From Desulfurococcales archaeon (GTDB taxonomy: Archaea; Thermoproteota; Thermoprotei_A; Sulfolobales; Desulfurococcaceae), in NCBI GenBank assembly GCA_027064845.1, contig JAMOPC010000468.1:1-6753 (forward strand): a DNA stretch of 6,753 nucleotides, written 5' to 3'. Each line of letters starts with the position of its first letter. Position 1 is the stretch's first letter. Shown piece after piece: positions 1 through 5,748 of the stretch. Below the pieces are notes generated by a model that saw only the letters and a list, made by a program, of their open reading frames with translations, was not told the origin of the DNA and made no database searches. Both the position numbers and the translations under genes were made by a program.

Positions 1-762
1 GAAGTCCTAACCGGTAATAGGAAGACCTACGGAATGGATATTGTCGGTGGAGTTAGGAGAGACGTATTAGGAGATAGAATCAATAAAGCAATTGATACCG
101 TTAAGAAGATCAGGGCTGAATATAAAGAACTCTACAACATGCTCATCAACAACACAATCTTGGTAAAGAGAACAAGGGGGATAGGTGTTCTACCCAGAGA
201 AAAAGCTATTAGTTACGGCGTTGTAGGACCCGTTGCTCGTGGTGCTGGATTAGATATTGATGTTAGAAAAGATCATCCATATGCAGCTTATAAAGAACTC
301 AGCTTCAACGTCCCCGTATATAGTGAGGGAGACGTACTAGCTATTACTCTTGTCAGACTCGACGAGGTCTTTGAGTCACTAGATTTGATAGAGCAAATAC
401 TCGACAAATTGCCGAGAGGCCCTATCATGGCTGAAGTCAAAGAGATCCCGGCTAATAAAGAAGCTGTTGGAGTGGTTGAAGCACCTAGAGGAGAGGATAT
501 ACACTATGTTAGAAGCGGAGAATACAACAAGATCCAGAGATGGAGAGTTAGAGCACCTAGTTATGCAAACATCCCTCCTGTAAGAGAAATGTTGATAGGT
601 TATAGATTAGCAGATGCTCCAATAATCTATGCCTCTGTTGACCCGTGTCTAGCATGTACTGAGAGGTACTTGGTAATAGATATTGAGACAGGGAAGAAAA
701 CGATCATCAGTGATGAAGAGTTGAAGGCAAAGTCACGTAAATTATCAAGAACCATGGGGTGA
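1..762 (+). CDS. Membrane-bound [NiFe] hydrogenase large (catalytic) subunit, HycE/EchE/MbhL-like, C-terminal part
   Basis: The reading frame is open from base 1, so the start and the N-terminal nickel-binding CxxC lie off the left edge; 253 residues are visible. The family is the group 4 [NiFe] hydrogenase large subunit (NuoD-like), which holds the Ni-Fe site and reduces protons or oxidises H2 at the cytoplasmic face of a membrane complex. Visible support: a GGVRRD segment (46-63) and, at 640-666, DPCLACTER, the second nickel-binding cysteine pair. Both cysteines are present, which argues for a true hydrogenase and against NuoD or the sulfur-reducing MBS/Mbx branch, where the site is altered. 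After the Arg at 664-666 come 31 residues, close to the length of the HycE tail that a maturation protease removes, so a precursor is likely. The TGA stop touches the next gene. The subfamily (Hyc-like rather than Mbh) is inferred mainly from gene order. Confidence 0.9.
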   Translation, partial: EVLTGNRKTYGMDIVGGVRRDVLGDRINKAIDTVKKIRAEYKELYNMLINNTILVKRTRGIGVLPREKAISYGVVGPVARGAGLDIDVRKDHPYAAYKELSFNVPVYSEGDVLAITLVRLDEVFESLDLIEQILDKLPRGPIMAEVKEIPANKEAVGVVEAPRGEDIHYVRSGEYNKIQRWRVRAPSYANIPPVREMLIGYRLADAPIIYASVDPCLACTERYLVIDIETGKKTIISDEELKAKSRKLSRTMG

Positions 763-763
763 T
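758..763 (+). promoter_or_regulatory. Ribosome-binding site for the ferredoxin-like subunit
   Basis: GGTGAT matches the complement of the 3' end of archaeal 16S rRNA and lies 4 bases before ATG 768. It overlaps the stop codon of the large-subunit gene, which suggests coupled translation. It favours ATG 768 over GTG 759 or ATG 762, since both of these fall inside the site itself. Confidence 0.55.
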
Positions 764-767
764 GAGT

Positions 768-1322
768 ATGAGGAAGTACTTCGAGAAGACAGATAAGTGG
801 GTTGTAACTTTTAGGTACCCCTTAGAGCCATTGGAACCACCTAAGGAGCTTAGAGGAAAGCCAGAAATAGACCCGGATCTATGTATTGGTTGTGGTGCTT
901 GTGCACAAGCATGTCCACCGAATGCTATAACTGTTCATACTGATTATGATGAAGGATTGAAAAAGGTGCGTATATTCTATGGGAGATGCATATACTGTGG
1001 TAGGTGCTGGGAAGTTTGTCCAGAAGGAGCTATTAAGCTTACAAACTTCTTCGAAATGGCTACACCTAATAAAGAAGACCTTGTTTACGAAGTCGTTCTC
1101 CCCCTACACAGGTGTCCGAGATGCGGTAACTATTTAGAGTTTACTGAGAGACAAGTACATAGAGCCTATACTCTTCTAACAAGGCTTCCAGAGGAGAGGA
1201 GGAAAGAGCTTCTCGAAAGAATGTTTTTGTGCCGTGATTGTAGGAGACAAGTTTTCTCCCTAGAAGAATTCAAGAATAGGAGGAGGGATAAATATGTCCA
1301 AGCCTCTCAAACCCCGTTTTAG
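768..1322 (+). CDS. Hydrogenase electron-transfer subunit with two [4Fe-4S] clusters (HycF/NuoI-like)
   Basis: A polyferredoxin-like subunit of 184 residues that would carry electrons between a donor protein and the small subunit. Counting from ATG 768, the two 4Fe-4S motifs are C39-x2-C42-x2-C45-x3-C49-P and C74-x2-C77-x2-C80-x3-C84-P. A second CxxC pair follows, C116-P-R-C119 and C155-R-D-C158, 35 residues apart, which looks like a zinc ribbon or a site for one more metal centre; HycF-type subunits are remembered to have a similar tail. GTG 759 and ATG 762 are alternative starts that add three or two residues, but the GGTGAT site fits 768 best. The gene starts 5 bases after the large-subunit stop and overlaps the small-subunit gene by 29 bases. 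The order large, ferredoxin, small is that of hycE-F-G. No membrane segment is seen, so it is a peripheral cytoplasmic subunit. Confidence 0.9.
   Translation: MRKYFEKTDKWVVTFRYPLEPLEPPKELRGKPEIDPDLCIGCGACAQACPPNAITVHTDYDEGLKKVRIFYGRCIYCGRCWEVCPEGAIKLTNFFEMATPNKEDLVYEVVLPLHRCPRCGNYLEFTERQVHRAYTLLTRLPEERRKELLERMFLCRDCRRQVFSLEEFKNRRRDKYVQASQTPF
1279..1287 (+). promoter_or_regulatory. Ribosome-binding site for the small subunit
   Basis: A doubled GGAGG (GGAGGAGGG) lies inside the 3' end of the ferredoxin-like gene, 6 bases before ATG 1294. It fixes that start and shows that the 29-base overlap between the genes is real. Confidence 0.7.
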
Positions 1323-2031
1323 GAGTGTATGGGTTTTCCACGTAGACGCTAGTGCTTGTAACGGTTGCGACATAGAGGTACTCGACGTACTTACTCCATT
1401 TTACGATGTAGAGAGATTCGGTGTTAAACTGGTCCCAACGCCTAGGCAAGCAGATGCTCTCCTCGTAAGTGGTTCTGTTAATAGACAAGTTGTTATTGGT
1501 TTAAAGAGAGTATATGAAGCGATGCCGCCTAAACCAAGAATAGTGGCAGCCATTGGTGCTTGCGCGATAGCTGGTGGTATTTTCTATGATAGCCTAGCAG
1601 TATATGGTGGTGTAGACAAGATCCTCCCTGTCCACATATATATCCCAGGTTGTCCCCCGAGACCAGAAGCCATTCTCTTTGGCTTAGGACAATTACTTGG
1701 ACTCGTTAATCAGAAGATTGCGCCGAGAACAATATATGCTACAATGGGTGTAAGGGATAGAGTATATGGTGTACTATCCAATGAGAGACTCTACAAGGAT
1801 TTGAGGTACTATTTGACAAGATATGTTGGTTACTATGATAGAGAATACATACTCGAGGACATGTTGAAAATAATAAACTCTGCTAAAACACTTGCAGAGC
1901 TTAGAGAAAAGATAATAGATAGAGCCTCTAAGATAAGGGATCCAAGGCTCCGAGAAGTTTATAGCATAGCTGGTGGATTTATAGTAGAAAAGATTAGAGA
2001 GGAGATTAGAACTGTACAGACTAAGCGTTGA
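1294..2031 (+). CDS. [NiFe] hydrogenase small subunit (HycG/EchC/MbhJ-like, NuoB family)
   Basis: A 245-residue protein of the NuoB/[NiFe] small-subunit family, which holds the [4Fe-4S] cluster next to the Ni-Fe centre. The four expected cluster ligands are all visible: C22-x2-C25 (ACNGCDIEV), C90 (AIGACA) and C120 (PGCPPRPE). The core ends near residue 140; about 105 more residues follow, rich in charged and aromatic residues and probably helical. From memory this makes it longer than EchC or MbhJ (about 150-170) and close to HycG (about 255), which supports a formate-hydrogenlyase-like complex. The start is set by the strong GGAGG site; the first 29 bases overlap the ferredoxin-like gene. 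Its last 20 bases contain the likely start of the next gene. Whether this complex is fed by formate, ferredoxin or CO cannot be told here, because the upstream genes are outside the window. Confidence 0.92.
   Translation: MSKPLKPRFRSVWVFHVDASACNGCDIEVLDVLTPFYDVERFGVKLVPTPRQADALLVSGSVNRQVVIGLKRVYEAMPPKPRIVAAIGACAIAGGIFYDSLAVYGGVDKILPVHIYIPGCPPRPEAILFGLGQLLGLVNQKIAPRTIYATMGVRDRVYGVLSNERLYKDLRYYLTRYVGYYDREYILEDMLKIINSAKTLAELREKIIDRASKIRDPRLREVYSIAGGFIVEKIREEIRTVQTKR
2000..2006 (+). promoter_or_regulatory. Ribosome-binding site before a putative CTG start
   Basis: AGGAGAT lies in the 3' end of the small-subunit gene. From the end of AGGAG (2004) to CTG 2012 there are 7 bases, a normal distance and the same as from GGAGG (1282-1286) to ATG 1294. 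No ATG, GTG or TTG in the frame lies near it, whereas the GTG at 2093 has no such site. Confidence 0.45.
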
Positions 2032-2332
2032 GATACGTAATAAGCGTCACAAATTATCAGCTGAGACTAAACACTATGAAGCACTATTCGGCGTGGTTGA
2101 ATACATAGGTGAGTTCAGCGAAGACTTCTTGATAAACATGTTTTCAAGCATTCTCTCAAAAGACTCCTTGAATACATTAGCAGAGGATTTTAAGAAGAGA
2201 AAAATCATTAGAGTCTATGTTAGTGGAGAAGACTTGTTAAGAATGCTTAAGTCGTTAAACATTAAGCTTGAAGAAAACATATTGAACGACTATGAATATG
2301 TATTAGTTCTAGAACCAGTTGCAGCTTCTTAA
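2012..2332 (+). CDS. Small uncharacterised protein, last gene of the hydrogenase operon
   Basis: I do not recognise this protein. The first conventional start is GTG 2093 (79 residues), but it lacks a ribosome-binding site, and the frame is open without a break back to 1988. Upstream of 2093 it reads like protein (LSVEIRNKRHKLSAETKHYE). A CTG at 2012 behind AGGAG gives 106 residues and a 20-base overlap with the small-subunit gene, in the style of this operon, so I chose it. No cysteine, membrane segment or signal peptide is seen; the content is helix-forming and highly charged, ending in a hydrophobic strand (VLVLEPVAAS). By position it corresponds to hycH, whose product helps mature the large subunit, but I see no sequence likeness to HycH. 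A role in assembly or in binding the C-terminal extension of the small subunit is only a guess. The stop codon overlaps that of the convergent gene. Confidence 0.65.
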   Translation: MYRLSVEIRNKRHKLSAETKHYEALFGVVEYIGEFSEDFLINMFSSILSKDSLNTLAEDFKKRKIIRVYVSGEDLLRMLKSLNIKLEENILNDYEYVLVLEPVAAS

Positions 2333-3450
2333 ATCGATAATGGAAATATACATATTGGTTTGTCTTTTTGCTGTCTTAATTCATCAAGAGTGCTAGTTAT
2401 AATATTAGAGTAAGCTTTCAATAGATCACTATATAGTTCCTTTATATTATCAAGAACAATTCTCCCAGTATGAGTATATGTGGTTTTACCATGCTCACTA
2501 CCCCCTCTCTTAGTCTCTATTAATTGTACTCCTAGAATCCTCTCTAGCTTTTCCAGCTCCTTAATAGTACGTCTTATCTTAGTATAAGATGCTCCAAGTG
2601 ATTTGCTTGTAGCTCTTATACTCTTATACTCATCGAGTAGGTCCGCTATAGATAAGAATTCCTCATCAATTACTACATCCCCTATCCTGAGGAGGGGTTT
2701 CGAATTTTCATAAATGAATCTTATAAGAGAAGATACAGAGACTTGTCCATGCCCATGGCATAAGAAGGCTATACAGTCTCTAAACATGATCATTTCAACA
2801 TCTGGTTCTTTGTAAGGCATTAATATAGTTAGGGGACCTATAGGGTTTCTGAGGAAATAAATTAGTACATTATAGTTGAACCATTTAGTTGTACAGTGAC
2901 TAGCCTTCCTAAGATCTACGAGGTACTGTATATGATCCAGTATCTTATTATTCTCGATCAATAAGACGGGTCTATAATTGTATATCCTAGACATGTCTAA
3001 GAATAACTCTAGGTCATCTCGACTTGTTTCTTCACTCACTTTTAGTATGACTATTCTCTTAAAACCGGGACGTATATACATGAGTTTCTTTAGATAACTT
3101 CGAAAAGATATAACATCTACAAGGTTCTCGCTATACAGTATTATATAATCATATGATCCTAGATGCTTTAGAATATCTTCATTAAACTTAGATATATCAT
3201 CTAATAAACCCATAACAATACTATGAGGATAAACCTCTCGGATAAACTCTCCACAATCAACCATATCGAATGGAAGATTAAATATAACGTTCTTACCATA
3301 GTTTTCGTTAGCGTACTCAATAATTGTTTTATCAATACTCTTAAAATCAAACTTTAAATCACTAAAAATCTTTGGAAGCATACCGAGTTTTCTAAATATG
3401 AAAAACTGATTCAAACACATACCACCCAAGAAGTATTGAAAGACACACAT
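2329..3450 (-). CDS. Putative regulator: unrecognised N-terminal domain plus C-terminal ModE-like winged helix
   Basis: A 373-residue protein. Residues about 265-345 resemble the DNA-binding domain of ModE (LysR-like winged helix): a helix-turn-helix around SKSLGASYTKIRRTIKELE, then RGGSEHGKTTYTHTG matching the glycine-rich wing and following Thr-Gly of ModE, then a long helix. In ModE this domain is N-terminal and is followed by molybdate-binding domains; here it is C-terminal and no such domain is seen. Residues 30-260 show alternating hydrophobic strands and helices, perhaps a TIM-barrel-like fold, without a CxxxCxxC radical-SAM motif; a Cys/His-rich patch C226-x4-C231-HGHG could bind metal. 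Start: ATG 3450 lies about 27 bases from a TATA-like box, as for a leaderless transcript; ATG 3420 and ATG 3381 are alternatives. It faces the hydrogenase operon tail to tail with overlapping stop codons. A role in molybdenum/tungsten- or formate-linked control is inference. Confidence 0.75.
   Translation of the reverse strand: MCVFQYFLGGMCLNQFFIFRKLGMLPKIFSDLKFDFKSIDKTIIEYANENYGKNVIFNLPFDMVDCGEFIREVYPHSIVMGLLDDISKFNEDILKHLGSYDYIILYSENLVDVISFRSYLKKLMYIRPGFKRIVILKVSEETSRDDLELFLDMSRIYNYRPVLLIENNKILDHIQYLVDLRKASHCTTKWFNYNVLIYFLRNPIGPLTILMPYKEPDVEMIMFRDCIAFLCHGHGQVSVSSLIRFIYENSKPLLRIGDVVIDEEFLSIADLLDEYKSIRATSKSLGASYTKIRRTIKELEKLERILGVQLIETKRGGSEHGKTTYTHTGRIVLDNIKELYSDLLKAYSNIITSTLDELRQQKDKPICIFPLSI
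2365..2369 (+). terminator. Possible T-tract terminator of the hydrogenase operon
   Basis: A T5 run on the plus strand, about 33 bases past the last stop codon of the operon and already within the 3' end of the convergent gene. Archaeal RNA polymerase can terminate on short T-runs without a hairpin. There is no intergenic space here, so any terminator must lie in the opposite gene. Confidence 0.3.
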
Positions 3451-3472
3451 TATTGATTATAGGATAACAGAG

Positions 3473-3480
3473 CTATATTA
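3473..3480 (-). promoter_or_regulatory. TATA-like box of the ModE-type gene
   Basis: On the minus strand this reads TTAATATA, with its centre about 27 bases upstream of ATG 3450. That is the usual distance from TATA box to transcription start in archaea, and no ribosome-binding site precedes this ATG, so a leaderless mRNA is likely. Confidence 0.45.
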
Positions 3481-3492
3481 ACATATTCAATC

Positions 3493-3497
3493 AAAAA
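3493..3497 (-). terminator. Possible T-tract terminator downstream of the DUF763 gene
   Basis: Minus-strand T5 run in the 131-bp gap between the DUF763 stop (3582) and the ModE-type start (3450). Otherwise the gap holds only AT-rich DNA and the TATA-like box. It could separate the two transcripts; the evidence is only the T-run and its position. Confidence 0.25.
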
Positions 3498-3581
3498 CGT
3501 TTCTGGTTAACAAGATAAACCCTTTAATGAAGAATTGGCACAGTCAAGGATTAATAATTGTTATCTCCTAACCTATTGTTC

Positions 3582-4769
3582 TCAATACGCTATTCTATAT
3601 CTGATCCTTATTCTTGAAAGATTTCTAAGAGCAAATAATTTCTCCTTCTCACCGATCTTTGCTTCTGATACTATGTTTTCAAGAATGCTTATGACTTTTT
3701 CTGCTTCTTTCCTATTGACAGGGTATGGTACTCCATCCTTGCCTCCTATTGCGTATGCGTACTCGAATGGATCATATGGGGTATTTACCGGATCTCTTGT
3801 GTCTGGAGGTTCGTTATATATTAGGTCGCTGACTAGAGTTAATGCTCTAATAGTATTCGGCCCAATTCCTCTTACTAATAGGAATTCTTCGTAATTACTT
3901 GGTTGGATCTCATATATTTTCTTGAGATTTTCTAGTAGTCTCCTCGTTATTCTCAATGGCTTATATAGTATGATCTTGTTTTCTTCTCCAATATGTCTTA
4001 TTACTCCTGTCTTAGTAGGAGTTATGTATTCGAGTATGGTTTTCTCTCCTCTTATTTTCCTTAATGCTTCACTGATCAAACTATATATTTTGTTAGGGGT
4101 TTCTAGAGCTAAGTCTAATATGGTACTTCTTGTTTTCCTACTCTTATCAGATACAAGGTTTAATACTAATTCATGCTTTATACCAGATACAGCGCTATGG
4201 GGATTATCAAAGAGTCTTTTCGGCATATACCAGTGATATCTTCTAGCCATTTTAGCATCAATATTCATTCCCTGCTGAATTATGCTCCAAACCCCATTTT
4301 CGGAAACGATGAGTGAGTGATGATAGAGACTATAACCATCTTGAAGCATTGCAGAATCAATCTTTGCGATAAGCCTAGAAGATCTCTCTAATAACTCCTC
4401 ATATTGTGTCCCGAGATCTAAGACTTCAACGGCTCTGGGGATTTCTTCGGGTACCTTCCTTGCATTCTTACCCTTTCCTCCTAGAACTAGTACTCCTAGA
4501 TCAGGATTACTCCATGTAACCTCTTTCAATATACCTGTTGTAACAGTTGTTGATCCACTACTATCCCAATCCATTCCAATAATATTATTGAATGCTTGAA
4601 ACCATAAAGGATTAGAAAGTCTCTCAACAACCTTGTCAGGACCGAACTCCATTACCATTATTTCAAGAATAGCTTTTGCTAAATTCTTCATAATCCTAGC
4701 TAGCGAAGGAGGAACATGACCCTCATGTAATGGTAGCTCAGATATTCCTTCCAGCATCATTTCATTCAT
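3582..4769 (-). CDS. DUF763 (COG1415) protein of unknown function
   Basis: A 395-residue member of the DUF763 family, widespread in archaea, with no function I know of. Family hallmarks seen: LPLHEGHVPPSL near the N-terminus (12-22), RLSNPLWFQAF (50-60), MDWDSSGSTTV (66-76) and GILKEV; then a block with QDGYSLYHH (143-151), WSIIQQGMN (161-169) and ARRYHW (175-180); and near the C-terminus DPFEYAYAIGGKDGVPYPV (333-351). Residues about 293-318, with LLVRGIGPNTIRAL, look like a helix-hairpin-helix, a fold often used for non-specific DNA binding. Conserved His, Asp and Arg residues suggest an enzyme, perhaps acting on nucleic acid, but this is inference. Start: ATG 4769 is the longest; ATG 4757 (residue 5) lies seven residues before LPLH, as usual in the family from memory. 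No ribosome-binding site is seen, so a leaderless mRNA is likely. The length looks complete, with no damage. Confidence 0.9.
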   Translation of the reverse strand: MNEMMLEGISELPLHEGHVPPSLARIMKNLAKAILEIMVMEFGPDKVVERLSNPLWFQAFNNIIGMDWDSSGSTTVTTGILKEVTWSNPDLGVLVLGGKGKNARKVPEEIPRAVEVLDLGTQYEELLERSSRLIAKIDSAMLQDGYSLYHHSLIVSENGVWSIIQQGMNIDAKMARRYHWYMPKRLFDNPHSAVSGIKHELVLNLVSDKSRKTRSTILDLALETPNKIYSLISEALRKIRGEKTILEYITPTKTGVIRHIGEENKIILYKPLRITRRLLENLKKIYEIQPSNYEEFLLVRGIGPNTIRALTLVSDLIYNEPPDTRDPVNTPYDPFEYAYAIGGKDGVPYPVNRKEAEKVISILENIVSEAKIGEKEKLFALRNLSRIRIRYRIAY

Positions 4770-4773
4770 ACCA

Positions 4774-4797
4774 GTATATTTAACCCCCTTAAATAAT
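4774..4797 (-). promoter_or_regulatory. Promoter region of the DUF763 gene, two TATA-like boxes
   Basis: On the minus strand TTATTTAA (4790-4797) lies about 25 bases before ATG 4769, and TTAAATATA (about 4774-4782) lies about 21 bases before ATG 4757. The first would suit a leaderless start at 4769; the second is the better TATA match but is slightly close for 4757. Which one is used decides the start codon. Confidence 0.4.
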
Positions 4798-4812
4798 GAT
4801 TGAATAAATCAT
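4796..4812. repeat. Inverted repeat upstream of the DUF763 gene
   Basis: Perfect 6-base arms, ATGATT and AATCAT, around a 5-base spacer, partly overlapping the distal TATA-like box of the DUF763 promoter. The position would suit an operator or the binding site of a dimeric regulator. Short AT-rich arms like these also arise by chance. Confidence 0.3.
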
Positions 4813-4863
4813 AGAGGTTGAAGCTCTTCTCTTTCCGCTTACTATTAAAACAATATGATTATT

Positions 4864-4870
4864 GAGGAGT
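4864..4870 (+). promoter_or_regulatory. Strong ribosome-binding site before a small open frame
   Basis: GAGGAGT, with AGGAG ending 5 bases before ATG 4875. In this window such sites otherwise stand before real genes, so this is the main reason to take the small frame seriously. Confidence 0.4.
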
Positions 4871-4874
4871 AGAA

Positions 4875-5093
4875 ATGGGGGGATTGCAGTATTATCGTCA
4901 TACTTGTGATTTAGAGGGATATGGTTATTTTTCTAATGTTAGAGGATACGGTTCTAAAAATAGACTTGATGAAAGAGTTTTGAATATGAGTATTGTTCTA
5001 GGATACGATGTGAATAGGATTTCCACTAACTATTGTCGTGAAGTAGGATTTTCGGTTCTTTACCTACTATATGTTCCAATAATGTATCCATAG
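4875..5093 (+). CDS. Possible small protein (72 residues), not recognised
   Basis: An open frame of 72 codons with ATG and a well-placed AGGAG site, filling the gap between the DUF763 gene and the PEBP gene; its last 34 bases overlap the PEBP 3' end on the other strand. The sequence is rich in Tyr, Gly and Arg, with four GY pairs in three places (EGYGY, RGYGS, LGYDV), two cysteines and a hydrophobic tail (VLYLLYVPIMYP) too short and too late for a clear membrane anchor. An AGGATACG direct repeat (4943-4950 and 5000-5007) underlies two of the GY segments. No family is recognised. Against it: two CGT arginine codons in a genome that prefers AGA/AGG, and the chance of a random open frame of this size. 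If it is not a gene, the stretch 4875-5059 is the untranslated region beyond the PEBP gene. Confidence 0.35.
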   Translation: MGGLQYYRHTCDLEGYGYFSNVRGYGSKNRLDERVLNMSIVLGYDVNRISTNYCREVGFSVLYLLYVPIMYP

Positions 5094-5677
5094 GCTAATA
5101 CGTGTTCCTTGATCTTGTCTAGGAGAAGTGATATATCTGCTCCTGGCGGTATATCTGGTTTTGTATCTAGAGCTAATACTATGATATAGTAGTGATGGGT
5201 TCCATGTCCTTTTGGTGGACATGGGCCATTGTATCCTATTTTGCCGAAGCTATTAATGCCTTGATACCCGTAATTAGTGATCTTGGTCTTTGGAATATTT
5301 TCTGGGAGCTTGGATGTATTTGGCGGGATATTGTATAATAGCCAGTGATAGAAGATCCCAGATGGTGCGTCGGGGTCAACCATTAAGATGACTAATGACT
5401 TAGTATTCGTTGGTAAATCGAGAATTACTAGTGGTGGAGAAATGTCTTTTCCAGTGCATGTATACCTATCTGGGATGCGTGTGTTGTTTTTAAATGCTGG
5501 GCTATAGAGGATTATAGTTTTGGGTTTGTCTCTTAATAATTTCCCTATATTTGTATCTTTTAGGAGAAAGTTTTCTTTCTTTTCCAATGATTTATTATAG
5601 ATAGTGTAGTAGCTTATAGATCCTATCACGAGTATTAATACTGTTATCAGCATAATGTACAGGTATTTTCTTTGCAA
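5060..5677 (-). CDS. Membrane-anchored PEBP-family protein (YbhB/YbcL, Raf-kinase-inhibitor-like)
   Basis: A 205-residue protein of the phosphatidylethanolamine-binding protein family. Residues 5-27 form one hydrophobic segment after a short basic N-terminus (MQRK), that is a signal anchor or uncleaved signal, followed by a charged linker (29-55), so the domain likely faces outside. The PEBP core runs from about 55 to 203: SPAF-x6-IPDRYTC-x-G-x-DISPPL (59-83), MVDPDAPSG and FYHWLLYNIP (99-118), and GYNGPCPPKGHGTHHYY (148-164), which together line the anion-binding pocket. The eukaryotic kinase role does not carry over; the archaeal function is unknown, with protease inhibition or ligand binding suggested for relatives. 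The start is TTG 5677, chosen because GGTGAT precedes it and the anchor follows at once; ATG 5653 would cut the hydrophobic segment. The convergent small frame overlaps its 3' end. Confidence 0.9.
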   Translation of the reverse strand: MQRKYLYIMLITVLILVIGSISYYTIYNKSLEKKENFLLKDTNIGKLLRDKPKTIILYSPAFKNNTRIPDRYTCTGKDISPPLVILDLPTNTKSLVILMVDPDAPSGIFYHWLLYNIPPNTSKLPENIPKTKITNYGYQGINSFGKIGYNGPCPPKGHGTHHYYIIVLALDTKPDIPPGADISLLLDKIKEHVLAYGYIIGTYSR

Positions 5678-5683
5678 CGAATA

Positions 5684-5689
5684 ATCACC
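5684..5689 (-). promoter_or_regulatory. Ribosome-binding site supporting the TTG start of the PEBP gene
   Basis: Minus-strand GGTGAT, 6 bases before TTG 5677. It is the only good site near the 5' end of the frame and so decides for the TTG. A weak TATA-like stretch lies upstream at about 5711-5722. Confidence 0.5.
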
Positions 5690-5748
5690 GATAGTCTATT
5701 TTTACTAACATATAGTATTATGAAATTAGTGTATTAGATTTGTCTATG

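Noticed and set aside
759..765. GTGATGA, a perfect C-box motif of C/D-box guide RNAs
   Set aside because: It is explained by the ribosome-binding site and gene junction, and no CTGA box at the right distance was found.
1270..1488. Minus-strand open frame opposite the small-subunit gene
   Set aside because: It covers the conserved cluster-binding segment of a certain gene and has no supporting signal.
1294..2332. Small subunit and the following frame as one gene broken by a mutation
   Set aside because: The small subunit already has normal HycG-like length, and the next frame has its own ribosome-binding site, so two genes are more likely; the frameshift reading is kept only as an alternative.
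3535..4236. Two long plus-strand open frames (3535-3894 and 3922-4236) opposite the DUF763 gene
   Set aside because: They lie wholly or almost wholly opposite a well-conserved family gene, have no ribosome-binding site and give protein without recognisable character; they are shadows.
4313..4326. GTGATGA within the DUF763 gene on the plus strand
   Set aside because: No matching D box; the conserved coding sequence on the other strand explains it.
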